Under the pieces are notes generated by a model. The model did not search any database, was not told the origin of the DNA, and worked only from the letters and a program-made list of their open reading frames with translations. The translations under genes and the position numbers were made by a program. This document shows positions 44,113 to 53,563 of a stretch of DNA of 64,000 nucleotides, one piece after another; the stretch's first letter is position 1, and each line of letters starts with the position of its first letter. This DNA is from Burkholderia paludis (GTDB taxonomy: Bacteria; Pseudomonadota; Gammaproteobacteria; Burkholderiales; Burkholderiaceae). Location: contig NZ_JPGL01000006.1 in NCBI RefSeq assembly GCF_000732615.1, forward strand, positions 62,001 to 126,000. Reading direction: 5' to 3'.

Positions 44113-45489
44113 ATGTCATCAGCACGATGCCTGCTGCGCGTCGCCGTCGCGACGCTGCTCGGTTGCGCGGCACTGAACGGCCATGCCGCCGATACGACGG
44201 TGCCGGACCCGTCGATTCCATATTATTCGTGGTACGAAGTCACGCTGCCGGAGAGCAGCGGCGCGTCGTGCGGCAACGGCACGCCGATGCGCTTCTACGT
44301 CAACCGCGCGCAGTCCGACAACCTGCTGTACATGATGGAGCCCGGCGGCGCGTGCTGGGACTACGGCACCTGCACGCAGACGTCCACCGGCGCGGAGGCC
44401 GGCCTCGGCGGCTTCAATCCGGACGGCATTCCGCACAACTACATGAACGGCACCGCGAGCGAGAGCCTGCTGTCGTCGTTCCTGTCGCCGCTGATCACGC
44501 GCATGGATCTCGCGCACATCCTCGTCGGCGAGCCGAAGGTCGAGACGCAGCAGTGGACACAGGTTTTCGTGCCCTATTGCACCGGAGATATCCACATGGG
44601 CAGCGCGGTGCGCGACTACACGTCGCCCACCGGCGACTGGCGCCTCCAGCACTTCAGCGGGCTGAAGAACGTCCAGGCGGTTGCGCAGTGGCTGGTGTCG
44701 CACGGCTTCGGCAAGCCGAGCCGGCTGCTCGTGTACGGGATGAGCGCGGGCGGCTACGGCACGCTCGCGAACTATGCGACGCTGCGCAACACGCTGCAGC
44801 CGCAGGCGCATAGCTCGCTGCTCGACGATGCCGGCACCGTGTTCAACACGCCGTTCGATGCGGACGCAGCCGCGCATCCGTCGGTCGGCCTGTACGACCG
44901 GGCGCGCACCGAGTGGGGCATGACGGGCCCCGACGGGATGATCACCGTGAACAGCCGGCTGACCCGCCAGTTCGACCCGGGCAACATGGGGAGTGCGTAT
45001 GCGGCGCTGTCGGCCACGTATCCGCACGACCGCTTCGGCTTCTCCAGCTACCAGCGCGACAAGATCATCGCCGCGTATCACTATCGCGCGTTCGTGCCGG
45101 CGGTGATCGCGGCGCCCGACGACGCGACCAAGGATTCGCTGTCGCTCGCGATGTTCGCGCAGGAGCTGGACGGGCTGAAGCAGACGCTGAACCCGCTGCC
45201 GAACTTCGGCTACTTCATGCCGTGGGCGCGCAACGACTTCATCGACAACCACCAGGTGACGGCGGTCAGCTTCACCGGCTCGGGCATCCACGAGAACGGC
45301 ATCGACGGCGATATCGGCACGTTCGTCGACAACCTGCTGAACCAGCAGGACCCGGCCGATACGCCGGTGATGAAGGCGTTCCGCACGCAGCAGTGGTCGG
45401 ATTTCACGTTCTCGACGTTTCTCGCGTGGATCGACAGCGTGCTCAACCTGACCGGCGAGGCGGGGCCGATCTCGGGGCACCGGGCGTGA
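44113..45489 (+). CDS. Secreted pectin-acetylesterase-family hydrolase
   Basis: A 458-residue exported protein with a signal peptide (cleavage after GHA). It has the PAE-family motifs NLLYMMEPGGACWDYGTC (oxyanion-hole region) and LLVYGMSAGGYGTLAN with the nucleophile Ser. A late GIHENGIDGD may hold the catalytic acid or base. Cysteines near both ends of the first motif may form disulfides. GGAGGGG precedes the ATG. Bacterial homologues occur as secreted esterases of unknown natural substrate. The upstream accessory protein may help its secretion or folding. Confidence 0.8.
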   Translation: MSSARCLLRVAVATLLGCAALNGHAADTTVPDPSIPYYSWYEVTLPESSGASCGNGTPMRFYVNRAQSDNLLYMMEPGGACWDYGTCTQTSTGAEAGLGGFNPDGIPHNYMNGTASESLLSSFLSPLITRMDLAHILVGEPKVETQQWTQVFVPYCTGDIHMGSAVRDYTSPTGDWRLQHFSGLKNVQAVAQWLVSHGFGKPSRLLVYGMSAGGYGTLANYATLRNTLQPQAHSSLLDDAGTVFNTPFDADAAAHPSVGLYDRARTEWGMTGPDGMITVNSRLTRQFDPGNMGSAYAALSATYPHDRFGFSSYQRDKIIAAYHYRAFVPAVIAAPDDATKDSLSLAMFAQELDGLKQTLNPLPNFGYFMPWARNDFIDNHQVTAVSFTGSGIHENGIDGDIGTFVDNLLNQQDPADTPVMKAFRTQQWSDFTFSTFLAWIDSVLNLTGEAGPISGHRA

Positions 45490-45516
45490 CGGAGCGGCGG
45501 CAGGCCTGAACGGACG

Positions 45517-45539
45517 ACGGCGGCGCGGTGCGCCGCCGT
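45517..45539 (+). terminator. Intrinsic terminator-like hairpin after the esterase gene
   Basis: A 10-bp GC-rich stem (ACGGCGGCGC / GCGCCGCCGT) with a 3-nt loop is followed by TTTCGT, 27 bp after the esterase stop and 25 bp before the convergent J-domain gene ends. Confidence 0.55.
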
Positions 45540-45564
45540 TTCGTCAGCGCGGGTACATCCGCGC

Positions 45565-46686
45565 TTAAAACGGATCGTCGTCGAAGCGGGACGATGCGGG
45601 CCGGCGCTTCATCGCCTTCAGCCATTCCCTGACGTTGTCCGGATCCTCGAACTCGCGCAGCGCGACGGTCAGGTCGTGGTTGCTGCGCTGCATGTCGGCC
45701 ATGTCGCGTGCGAGCATGCGCAGGACGGTGTCGGGCGCGATCCTGACGGACGGCGCGATGCCGTAAGTCCGCCGGAAATCGGCCTCGACGTGCAGGATCT
45801 CCTGCTCCAGCTCGCGAAGCTGTTCCTCCAGGATGCCGTTGTAGTGCGTCAGCCGCTCTTCGCTCAGGCCGTCGATCGTGCGCCGGTCGATCTGCTCGAT
45901 CTCCAGTTGCAGTTCGAGCAGTTGCAGCAGGTTGCCCTTCGCATACGCGTGGTTGACCCGCTGCATCAGCACCGTCTTGCGTTCCTGCTCCCGCGGATCG
46001 GTTTCACGATCGGGGTGCAGCGCGCTGGCGAGCTTGCGATAGACGTCGCGGATCGACTTGCTCGATGCGGCCTGCTCGGCTTCGCGTCTGACCTGCGCGG
46101 CCGACGGCTTCGGCGCTTTCCTGCGCTTCGCGCGCCGGGCCTCGCGGGCCTCGTGCGCGGCCATGTCGCGACGGAACTGTTCGTCCTGCTCGGCCTGCAT
46201 GCGTTCGAGGAGCGCGTCGGGCGACAGTGTGTCGAGATCGACCGGCGGTTCGGCTCCGGGCGTCGGCTCGGGTTCCGGCCGTGCCGCCTCGGGATCGGTA
46301 TCGCTGCCGTCGTCGTCCGCGCCGTACCGGTCGTGGATGGCTTTCAGCCGTGCGTCGTCGCTGATTTCCAGCAGGTTGCGCGCCATGCCTGCGATCAGCC
46401 CGGACAGCGTGCGTTGCTCGGCCTTGCTCAGGCCTTTCTGCAGGAACGCATCGTCGAGCCGCTGAAGCAGCTCGATGCGCAGCGCGGTCGACGCCTGTTC
46501 GAGCGGCAGCAGCCCGTCGACGAATTTTTTCTGGAAGGCGGGCGTGATGGCGTCCCACGCGACGAGACGTTCGCGCCGCTTTTCGATCTGCTTGACGAGC
46601 GTGTTGAACGTTTTCTGGGCTTTCGACAGGCTGGCTGTCTCGTGGCCGGGCGCGATGGCGACCGCTGTTCCGCGACGTGCGGTCAT
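45565..46686 (-). CDS. J-domain (DnaJ-like) co-chaperone protein
   Basis: A 373-residue protein with a J domain in the middle (IRDVYRKLASALHPDRETD), carrying the essential HPD motif that stimulates Hsp70 ATPase. The N-terminal half is helical and contains an acidic, proline-rich linker. The C-terminal third is helical and coiled-coil-like (QLLELQLEIEQIDRR). It lacks the Gly/Phe and zinc domains of DnaJ, so it is a type III J protein. AAGGAAAG precedes the ATG. It is 62 bp downstream of the DNA polymerase II gene. Confidence 0.82.
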   Translation of the reverse strand: MTARRGTAVAIAPGHETASLSKAQKTFNTLVKQIEKRRERLVAWDAITPAFQKKFVDGLLPLEQASTALRIELLQRLDDAFLQKGLSKAEQRTLSGLIAGMARNLLEISDDARLKAIHDRYGADDDGSDTDPEAARPEPEPTPGAEPPVDLDTLSPDALLERMQAEQDEQFRRDMAAHEAREARRAKRRKAPKPSAAQVRREAEQAASSKSIRDVYRKLASALHPDRETDPREQERKTVLMQRVNHAYAKGNLLQLLELQLEIEQIDRRTIDGLSEERLTHYNGILEEQLRELEQEILHVEADFRRTYGIAPSVRIAPDTVLRMLARDMADMQRSNHDLTVALREFEDPDNVREWLKAMKRRPASSRFDDDPF

Positions 46687-46748
46687 GATGGCTTTCCTTC
46701 GGCTGCGGCAGGGGGCGCAGCAGGCCGGTATTTTAGCCGGATGCGCGC

Positions 46749-49136
46749 TTATTCCAGGAACAGTTGCCCCTGCCCGGAGATCACGCGTTCGAAATCGTCC
46801 TTGAGGAACGGCAGGATCGCATCGGCGACCGGCTGGAGCTGGCGGCTCAGGTAGAACGCATAGTCGATCGGCGAGCGCATCGTTTCGAGCGGCTCGGGGC
46901 CGGCCGTCGTCATCACGTAGCTGATCCAGCCGCCGCGCTGGTACTGCAGCGGCCGGCCCTGCGCCTGATTGAATTCGTCGGCGATCCGGGCCGCGCGCAC
47001 ATGCGGCGGCACGTTGCGCTCGTACTCGCGCAGCGGCCGGCGCACGCGCTTGCGGTACACGAGCTGGTCGTCGAATTCGCCGGCGAGCGTGCGCCGCACG
47101 TAGTCGCGAACGAAGTCCTGGTACGGCTCGCGCAGGAACACGCGCCGATACAGCTCGCGCTGGAACTGCTGCGCGAGCGGCGTCCAGTCGGTGCGCACCG
47201 TCTCGAGCCCCTTGAAGACGAGATCCTCGCCGCCGCCGGCGGCCGCCGCGAGCCCCGCGTAGCGCTTCTTGCTGCCTTCCTCCGCGCCGCGCACGGTCGG
47301 CATCAGGAAGCGGCGGTAGTGCCGCTCGTATTGCAGCTCCAGCGCGCTGTCGAGCCCGAAGTGCTCGCGCAGGTGCGACTGCCACCACCGGTTCACGTGC
47401 TCGACGAGCGCGCGGCCCTTGCGTCCTGCTTCGTCGTCGTCGTGCGCGCGGCCGAGCCACACGAACGTCGAATCGGTATCGCCGTAGATCACTTCGTAGC
47501 CCTGCGCCTCGATCAGCTCGCGCGTGCGATGCATGATCTCGTGCCCGCGCATCGTGATCGACGACGCGAGGCGCGGATCGAAGAAGCGGCAGCCGGTCGA
47601 GCCGAGCACGCCGTAGAACGAGTTCATGATGATCTTCAGCGCCTGCGACAGCGGCGCGTTGCGCTGACGCTTCGCGTCGTCGCGGCCTTCCCATACCCCG
47701 CGCACGATATCGGGCAGGCAGTGCGCGGTACGCGAGAAGCGGGCGCCGAGAAAGCCGGGCACCGATGCGTCGTCGCCGGGATGCGCGAGCCCTTCGATCA
47801 GCCCGACCGGGTCGATCAGGAACGTGCGGATGATCGACGGATAGAGGCTCTTGTAATCGAACACGAGCACCGAATCGTACAGCCCGGGGCGCGAATCCAT
47901 CACGAAGCCGCCGGGGCTGTTCTGGCCCGTCACGTCGCCGAGGTTCGGCGCGACATAGCCGAGCCGGTGCATGCGCGGCAGGTACAGGTGCGTGAAGGCC
48001 GCGACCGATCCGCCGGTGCGATCGGCCGCGAGGCCCGTCACGCTCGCGCGTTCGAGCGCGAAGGACAGCAGGTCGGCCTTGTCGAAGATGCGCGTGACGA
48101 GCTCGCAGTCCTTCAGGTTGTAGCGCGCGAGCGCCGGCTTGTCGTGATCGAAGCGGCGCTGGATCTCGTCCATCCGCTGATACGGGTTGTCGATCGACTT
48201 GCCTTCGCCGAGCAGCGACTGCGACACGTATTCGAGGCTGAACGACGGGAACGTCCACGTCGCGGATTTCAGCATGTCGATGCCGTCGAGGATCAGCCGG
48301 CCGGCCGCGCCCGCGAAGAAGTGGTCGGGCTGCTGGCCGTGCGCGCGCCAGTCGAGCACGGCGCCGCCGCGCCCGAGCTTCAGCGGCACGCCGTATTGCT
48401 CCGCGTGCGCGTGCAGGATGCGCAGGTCGAACTGCACGAGATTCCAGCCGATCACCGCGTCGGGATCGTGTTCGTCGAACCAGTCGTTGAGCCGCGCGAG
48501 CATCGCGGGCCGGCTGTCGCAGTAGTCGAGGCGGAAGTCGACGGCGGCCGCGTCGTCGCCGTCGCCGCCGCCGTTCGGCGGGCCGAGCATGTAGACCTGC
48601 CGCTGGCCGCACCCTTCGAGCGCGATCGAGTACAGCTCGCCGTGCACGCTGGTTTCGATGTCGAGCGACACGCAGCGCAGCGCCGGGCGGTAGCCGGTCG
48701 CGGCTTTCAGCTCGGCGCCGGTCAGCGTGCCGTCGCGGCCCGGCTGCCCGCGAAACCGGACGCACGCGGTAATGAAGCGCTCCATCGCATAGCGGTCGGG
48801 CGGCTGCACGTCGGCTTCGTAGACGTCGACGCCCGCTTGCGTCAGCCGTTTCTGCAGCGCGGACAGGTGGCGGTAGCGGCGGCAGTAGAGGCCGACGACC
48901 GGGCGCTGCCGGAAGTCGCGCAGCGTGAGCGGGCGCAATTCGGCATCGTGCTCGCCGGTCAGCACGCGTTCGGCGAGCGCCTGCTGCTCGGCCGGGATGA
49001 ACGCGACGGCTTCCTGCGGGCGCAACCGCACGCGGCGCGGACCGTGTTCGGTTGCCAGCCAGAACTCGATCTCGATGCCGGATGCGGTGTCCCGCCAGTG
49101 GCGGGTGAGGATGAAGCCCTGCTCGAACGCCGTCAA
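46749..49136 (-). CDS. polB: DNA polymerase II (family B)
   Basis: A 795-residue family B DNA polymerase. The 3'-5' exonuclease motifs LDIET (158-162), GWNLVQFDLRI and YNLKDCELV are present. The polymerase motifs A (VFDYKSLYPSI), B (KIIMNSFYGVLG) and C (IYGDTDS) all have their catalytic Asp residues. It functions in replication restart and translesion repair. The start is TTG at 49136; no ATG lies nearby in frame. The length matches E. coli PolB (783). The J-domain gene downstream may be co-transcribed. Confidence 0.93.
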   Translation of the reverse strand: MTAFEQGFILTRHWRDTASGIEIEFWLATEHGPRRVRLRPQEAVAFIPAEQQALAERVLTGEHDAELRPLTLRDFRQRPVVGLYCRRYRHLSALQKRLTQAGVDVYEADVQPPDRYAMERFITACVRFRGQPGRDGTLTGAELKAATGYRPALRCVSLDIETSVHGELYSIALEGCGQRQVYMLGPPNGGGDGDDAAAVDFRLDYCDSRPAMLARLNDWFDEHDPDAVIGWNLVQFDLRILHAHAEQYGVPLKLGRGGAVLDWRAHGQQPDHFFAGAAGRLILDGIDMLKSATWTFPSFSLEYVSQSLLGEGKSIDNPYQRMDEIQRRFDHDKPALARYNLKDCELVTRIFDKADLLSFALERASVTGLAADRTGGSVAAFTHLYLPRMHRLGYVAPNLGDVTGQNSPGGFVMDSRPGLYDSVLVFDYKSLYPSIIRTFLIDPVGLIEGLAHPGDDASVPGFLGARFSRTAHCLPDIVRGVWEGRDDAKRQRNAPLSQALKIIMNSFYGVLGSTGCRFFDPRLASSITMRGHEIMHRTRELIEAQGYEVIYGDTDSTFVWLGRAHDDDEAGRKGRALVEHVNRWWQSHLREHFGLDSALELQYERHYRRFLMPTVRGAEEGSKKRYAGLAAAAGGGEDLVFKGLETVRTDWTPLAQQFQRELYRRVFLREPYQDFVRDYVRRTLAGEFDDQLVYRKRVRRPLREYERNVPPHVRAARIADEFNQAQGRPLQYQRGGWISYVMTTAGPEPLETMRSPIDYAFYLSRQLQPVADAILPFLKDDFERVISGQGQLFLE

Positions 49137-49358
49137 AACGCTTGCTCGTCGTGGATGCCCAGGCGGCGGATTTTAGCGCCTGGCGGCGGGCTGTGCCGCA
49201 TCGGCGCGATCGACGGCCGCCTCGCCGTGCGCGATGGGTGGGCGGGTGGCGGGTGCGGGCGTCCTGCCGAGGGTGCAGGCGGCGGTTGCACGGGGCGGGA
49301 GTATTGCCGTCGATTCCGCGCCGTCGCGTGCAGCGCGGGAAGCCGGCGCGGCGCGGAT

Positions 49359-49655
49359 TCAGGCGACGGGGAGCTTCCGTGCGACGCGCCACGCGGTGTG
49401 CGTCGTACCGGACGGCTCGAGCAGCCAGCGCCGCGCGGCGACCGGGTGCCGCTTGTGCGTCACGTACGCGTCGACGGCGAGTTCCAGCGCATTGGCGTCG
49501 ATGCGTACGAGCGTCGCGGCGGCGCCCGAGCCGTCGGCGAATTCGATCACGACGGCGTGCGGTTTCGCGGTGCGCGGCGCGTCATGGTCGAGCGTCACGA
49601 TGCTGCCGGGGTACAGGTGCGAGCGGGTCGTGCGGAGCAGCAGGGCGGTGGGCAT
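49359..49655 (-). CDS. Hypothetical small protein
   Basis: A protein of 98 residues beginning MPTALLLRTTRSHLYPGS. I do not recognise a family. It has a beta-rich N-terminal half (SIVTLDHD, AVVIEFAD, ATLVRID) and a basic C-terminal part, with no signal peptide or membrane helix. It lies alone between polB and a promoter, and is transcribed leftward. Confidence 0.5.
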   Translation of the reverse strand: MPTALLLRTTRSHLYPGSIVTLDHDAPRTAKPHAVVIEFADGSGAAATLVRIDANALELAVDAYVTHKRHPVAARRWLLEPSGTTHTAWRVARKLPVA

Positions 49656-50134
49656 GGCGGGCGCTCCGTTGGTCGTCTGGCGATGGTGGCGCGCGATGGC
49701 CGAGGCGTACATGAGAATGAATGGCCCGTCGCGCGTTGCAACGATTTGAATTCCGCCCGATTGACGTAACGGAATCGTCATTCGTAGAATCGCCGATCGA
49801 GAACAACACGACACTGAGAGAAAAGCACGATGGATGCGTATCGCATGACCGGGGTGACGACGGCAGGGCCCGCGCGGTTTCCCGGGTGCGATGCTCCGCC
49901 TGGCAACCCTGTTCCAATTCCCCGCCGGACGTTCGCGTAGTCTCGCATCGATCGCGCCGGCGCGGCAACGCCGCGAGCACGTCGCGCGAGCGCGCGTCCC
50001 GATGCGGCGCGATCGGCGCATTCGGCGCCATGCCCGGCCGCCGCTCCCCGGCGCGGGACGGCGCGATCGGCCGATTTGCCCGGAACCCGGACGCCACACC
50101 GTCGGCTTGCGACCTCATCGACCCCGGAATCCAC
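49656..50134. other. 479-bp intergenic region with promoter
   Basis: No convincing gene. It holds a rightward sigma-70 promoter at 49761-49790. An untranslated stretch of about 340 bp then precedes the membrane protein at 50135; a short reading frame of 36 codons from the ATG at 49830 is possible but unsupported. Confidence 0.5.
49761..49790 (+). promoter_or_regulatory. Sigma-70 promoter upstream of a membrane-protein gene
   Basis: -35 TTGACG (49761-49766), an 18-bp spacer and -10 TAGAAT (49785-49790), each matching 5 of 6 consensus positions. The first downstream convincing gene on this strand starts at 50135. Confidence 0.5.
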
Positions 50135-51037
50135 ATGAATTCACCTGCCCGGCCCATTTCGTTACCCGGTATCGCCGCGCTCATCGCGGCCGTCTTCACC
50201 ACGGCACCGTTTCTGTACGGCCTGTACGTGCGGTCGACGATGTCGCCGCTGCCCGTCAACGTGCTGGCGATGCAACTGTCCGGCTTCTTCGGGAGCCTGG
50301 TGTTTCGAACCGGCCTCGTGTACCTGATCGTCCGATGGCACGGCGAGCGTCGGGATCGGCTGGCGTTCCGCCGCCCTGCATGGCCGCTGGCGGCTTTCGC
50401 GTTGTGCCTGGCGATCGGGCAGGTCGCGCAGATGCTGATGTTCCAGACGGTCGTGCGATCGTTGCGCGGCGGCCCCTTCACCCTGACGCAGATCGTGACG
50501 CTCGCCGTTCCGCTGAGCGCCGCCCTTTTTGCGCTCGTGGCCTGGCTGGGATGGGCGTTCGTCGCGCACCTGTTCCGCAACGATGCGCTACCCACGGTGA
50601 CGCGCGGCAATGCGCGGCCGCGCATTGCCGGCGTCGCCGCCTGGCTGTTTGCCAGCGTCATGCTGATCCTGGTGACCCAGGCGGTGCCGGTGCTGCTCGA
50701 CTCCTTCGACGGCAATCCCGGGCTCGCCGCGTTGAACTACGCCGTAACGGTGGCCGTTCCCGTCGCGGTGGCTTTCGCGGGTGCGCTGTTCGGCCTGCCT
50801 CGCGGTCTCGAGCGGCTGCATGTCTGGCGTCTGCTGGGGGCGTCGCTCGCGGCGATGGCAACGGTGCTGCTGCTGGCTTACGAGATGCTGAGCCTGCTGG
50901 GCAGCGTGTTCGGGATCGTCAACCTGGTCACCGGGACGTTGCCGTGGATGGTTCCCGTCGGAATCGCCGTGGCTTACTGGTTGTGGTTCCGTGTGTTTTA
51001 CGGCGTTGCGCGCCGGGAAACCGCCGGGACGGCCTGA
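50135..51037 (+). CDS. Polytopic membrane protein of unknown function
   Basis: A 300-residue hydrophobic protein with about eight transmembrane segments (for example ALIAAVFTTAPFLYGLY, LAAFALCLAIGQVAQML, LFASVMLILVTQAVPVLL, MVPVGIAVAYWLWFRVF). No family was recognised and no catalytic or binding motif is apparent. It starts with ATG at 50135; the same frame stays open upstream only as GC-rich non-coding sequence. It converges on the EAL-domain gene. Confidence 0.65.
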   Translation: MNSPARPISLPGIAALIAAVFTTAPFLYGLYVRSTMSPLPVNVLAMQLSGFFGSLVFRTGLVYLIVRWHGERRDRLAFRRPAWPLAAFALCLAIGQVAQMLMFQTVVRSLRGGPFTLTQIVTLAVPLSAALFALVAWLGWAFVAHLFRNDALPTVTRGNARPRIAGVAAWLFASVMLILVTQAVPVLLDSFDGNPGLAALNYAVTVAVPVAVAFAGALFGLPRGLERLHVWRLLGASLAAMATVLLLAYEMLSLLGSVFGIVNLVTGTLPWMVPVGIAVAYWLWFRVFYGVARRETAGTA

Positions 51038-51154
51038 CGCGCGCCGTCGCGCGGAAAGCCGCGGGCGCGGAGACGGCGCCGTGTCGCATGAACGGGGCGG
51101 CGGCCCCCGCGGTGTCGGCGCGTTACGCGCCGGCCGCAGGCGCCGGTGCCGCCC

Positions 51155-52729
51155 CTACACCGCCCCCTGCAAGAACTCGCGCTTCAGATGTTCGGGGCGC
51201 TGCGGCCGCTGGTACAGGTAGCCCTGCGCATACGGAATCCCGACCGCGTGCAGCGCGTGATGCTGCGCTTCGGTCTCGACACCTTCCGCGATGATCGACA
51301 GGTCGTAGTGATGCGCGACGGCGGCGATCCCCTCGATCAGCCCCGCGCTGCCGCCGTTCAGTTGCGACACGAACTGGCGATCGATCTTCACGTAGTCGAA
51401 CGGAAAGCGCGACAGCGTGTCGAGATTGCTGTGATGCGTGCCGAAATCGTCGATCGCGAACTTCGCGCCTTTCGCCCTCAGCGCATGAAAGACCTCGGTG
51501 GTCCGCGCGTTCTTCTCCAGCAGGATGCGCTCGGTGACTTCGAGCACCAGCGTGAAGCCCGGCGGCAGCGCGCGGATCGCCTCCTCGACGACCGACACGA
51601 ACCGCATGCGCTCGAGATCCTTCGGCGCGATGTTCACCGCGATGCGCAACGGCGCGGACGGCGTCAGCGCGGCCAGCTCCGCGACGGCCGTGCGCAGCAC
51701 GAATTCGGTGACCTTCGGCAGCACCGCGCTCGATTCCACCTGCGGGATGAACACGGCGGGGCTGACGGCCCCCCACTTCGGATGCTGCCAGCGCAGCAGC
51801 GCCTCGACGCCGACGATCCTGCGCGTCCCGACGTCGACGATCGGCTGGTACACGACATGGAGTTCGTCGCGCCTGAGCGCGTTGCGGACGGCCTTCAGCA
51901 GCAGCCGGCGCGGCGCGATCGCCAGCAGGTACGCGGCCATCACGAGGGCGTCCGCCAGCAGCACGATCGTCATGCCGACCAGCCGGTCGTGGCTCCGGAC
52001 CTGCGACGCATAGTGCGGCGACGCGGCGACCGACACCGTGAACGGCCAGCGGGACGACGCGAGCGCGGTGCCGCCGGCCGGGCCCGCGGCCGACTCGGGC
52101 GTGAACTTCCCGTACTGGTCGAGGCGCCCCGAACCCGCGATCGACAGCGTCGCGGTCTCCGTACCGGAGCGGGCGCCGTGCGCGAGCGCGTCGGTCACAT
52201 AGTCGCCCTCGATCAGGTAGAGCACGCCCGCGCCGGGCGCGGTGGCGTAGAACACGGGCAGCACCGGGATGTCGTGCTGGAACGGCGTCTGGCGCAGCAG
52301 CGTGACGCGCGTCGAGCCGGGCTCCGGTTCGCGCGTGTACGCGTCGAGCGGCACGTCGATCGCGCCGAGCGCCGACGAGCACATGACGCGGCCATCGTGC
52401 ACGAGCGCCACCGCGCGCAGGTAGCGCAGGCGCGTGCCTATCTCGGCGAGCGTCCGGAATACCTCCGCGCAGGGCCGCCCGACGAGCGCGGTCAGCTCGT
52501 CCGTATGCTGCAGGCGCGCGCCGTCCAGGATGCGGTCCACCGACATGACGATGTCGTTCGCGACCATGCGTTCGTGCCGGGTGACGGTATTGCGCGCATA
52601 GCTGTCGGAAAGGGCGATTGCGACCGCCGGCAGGAGCACGCAAACGATTACGGCGACGAAAAAGGCGACTCGCGGCCACACGCCGCTATGCTGGAAAACT
52701 GGCTTCGAGCCTGGCGTGAACGCCGACAT
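51155..52729 (-). CDS. CSS-motif/EAL c-di-GMP phosphodiesterase
   Basis: A membrane phosphodiesterase of about 524 residues. An N-terminal transmembrane helix and a second helix (about residue 250) flank a periplasmic CSS-motif domain with VMCSSALG. The C-terminal EAL domain has EALLRW, the metal and catalytic residues in AVNIAP, EVTE, IDDFGTHHSNL, VKIDRQF and EGVET, so it is probably active. In E. coli such proteins sense periplasmic redox state via the CSS Cys. The ATG at 52729 is preferred; an upstream ATG at 52801 is possible. Confidence 0.85.
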   Translation of the reverse strand: MSAFTPGSKPVFQHSGVWPRVAFFVAVIVCVLLPAVAIALSDSYARNTVTRHERMVANDIVMSVDRILDGARLQHTDELTALVGRPCAEVFRTLAEIGTRLRYLRAVALVHDGRVMCSSALGAIDVPLDAYTREPEPGSTRVTLLRQTPFQHDIPVLPVFYATAPGAGVLYLIEGDYVTDALAHGARSGTETATLSIAGSGRLDQYGKFTPESAAGPAGGTALASSRWPFTVSVAASPHYASQVRSHDRLVGMTIVLLADALVMAAYLLAIAPRRLLLKAVRNALRRDELHVVYQPIVDVGTRRIVGVEALLRWQHPKWGAVSPAVFIPQVESSAVLPKVTEFVLRTAVAELAALTPSAPLRIAVNIAPKDLERMRFVSVVEEAIRALPPGFTLVLEVTERILLEKNARTTEVFHALRAKGAKFAIDDFGTHHSNLDTLSRFPFDYVKIDRQFVSQLNGGSAGLIEGIAAVAHHYDLSIIAEGVETEAQHHALHAVGIPYAQGYLYQRPQRPEHLKREFLQGAV

Positions 52730-53183
52730 TCCCGCGGTCGCTTTCGGTGTTGTGTGTTTGGAGGGGCGCGTCGAACCGGTCGATGCACGCGCGGCACGCA
52801 TGCGTCATGCCGGGAGCGGGCGACGCGGTGTGCGCGCCGGCGGGGCGACGCCAACGATTCTACGGTCGCGACGGAAATCTGCGGCCACTCCGTCGCAATC
52901 GGCCGTTCATTTCGGAGGCCAGCCTCTAGAAACATGTGCTTGTGGCACACGAATATTGGCGTAGCACACCGAAAAAATCCCCGGCCGCACGGTTGCGCGA
53001 CCGGGATGAAAGACACCGTCTCTTGGCACGAGGATGGTGCGCCGCAAGTATAAGATGCGACGCAAGATTACGAAATATTCTTATTCAACAATTGGTGTAA
53101 TTTTGTGATCGCGCCTCGACAAGAAACATTCTTGCGAGTCGCTGTCATCGACGCGCGGGCCGGCCGGCTGCCCGGCTCGCGGT
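52730..53183. other. 454-bp intergenic region
   Basis: No gene is convincing. The stretch around 53041-53110 is unusually AT-rich for this genome. A short perfect inverted repeat (CAAGAA-ACA-TTCTTG, 53120-53134) without a T-tract could be an operator or weak hairpin. Confidence 0.4.
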
Positions 53184-53489
53184 TCAGAAATCGTTGCGCA
53201 TCTTGCGGAGCAGGTCGCCGGCCGGTTGACGCGTGTCCACCGCGGTGAGGACGTCGGTCAGGAACCACGGCAGGTTCAGCTGCGTATCGGAATCGCCGAC
53301 GCACACGCGGATCGGCGGCGCCTTCGACGGCGCACGGGCGTCGGGCCCGGCGTCGCGCGACGGCACGCAATTCTTCGCGCCGGCCTGAACCGGCGCGGGC
53401 GCGGCGGCGCCGGCGTTCGCACCGGCGGCGGCCGGCAGGCTGAAGGCGGCAAGCAGGGTCAGGGCAGCGGCGGTGGCGAGGCGTTTCAT
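53184..53489 (-). CDS. Hypothetical exported small protein
   Basis: A 101-residue protein with a clear signal peptide (MKRLATAAALTLLAAFSLPAAAGA). A Pro/Ala-rich linker follows, then a conserved-looking tail (PIRVCVGDSDTQLNLPWFLTDVL) with two cysteines (CVP and CVG) that could form a disulfide. I do not recognise a family. It is 74 bp downstream of an AraC gene in the same direction. Confidence 0.6.
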   Translation of the reverse strand: MKRLATAAALTLLAAFSLPAAAGANAGAAAPAPVQAGAKNCVPSRDAGPDARAPSKAPPIRVCVGDSDTQLNLPWFLTDVLTAVDTRQPAGDLLRKMRNDF

Positions 53490-53563
53490 GGGATTCTCCG
53501 GCGATGCCCGTTCGACCGCGCGCGCGGACGCAAGTTCGTCGCCGGCGCGGCGGCGTGCCGCGT

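Noticed and set aside
49830..49940. A 36-codon reading frame after a good promoter
   Set aside because: No strong ribosome-binding site, no recognisable sequence, and it could be chance; kept only as a note on the gap.
53026..53043. A possible sigma-54 promoter (TTGGCACGAGGATGGTGC)
   Set aside because: The -24 element fits, but the -12 element is TGGTGC rather than TTGC at the right spacing, and no gene follows on that strand.
53120..53134. CAAGAA-ACA-TTCTTG as a terminator
   Set aside because: The stem is only 6 bp and AT-rich, with no T-tract; reported only as a possible operator.
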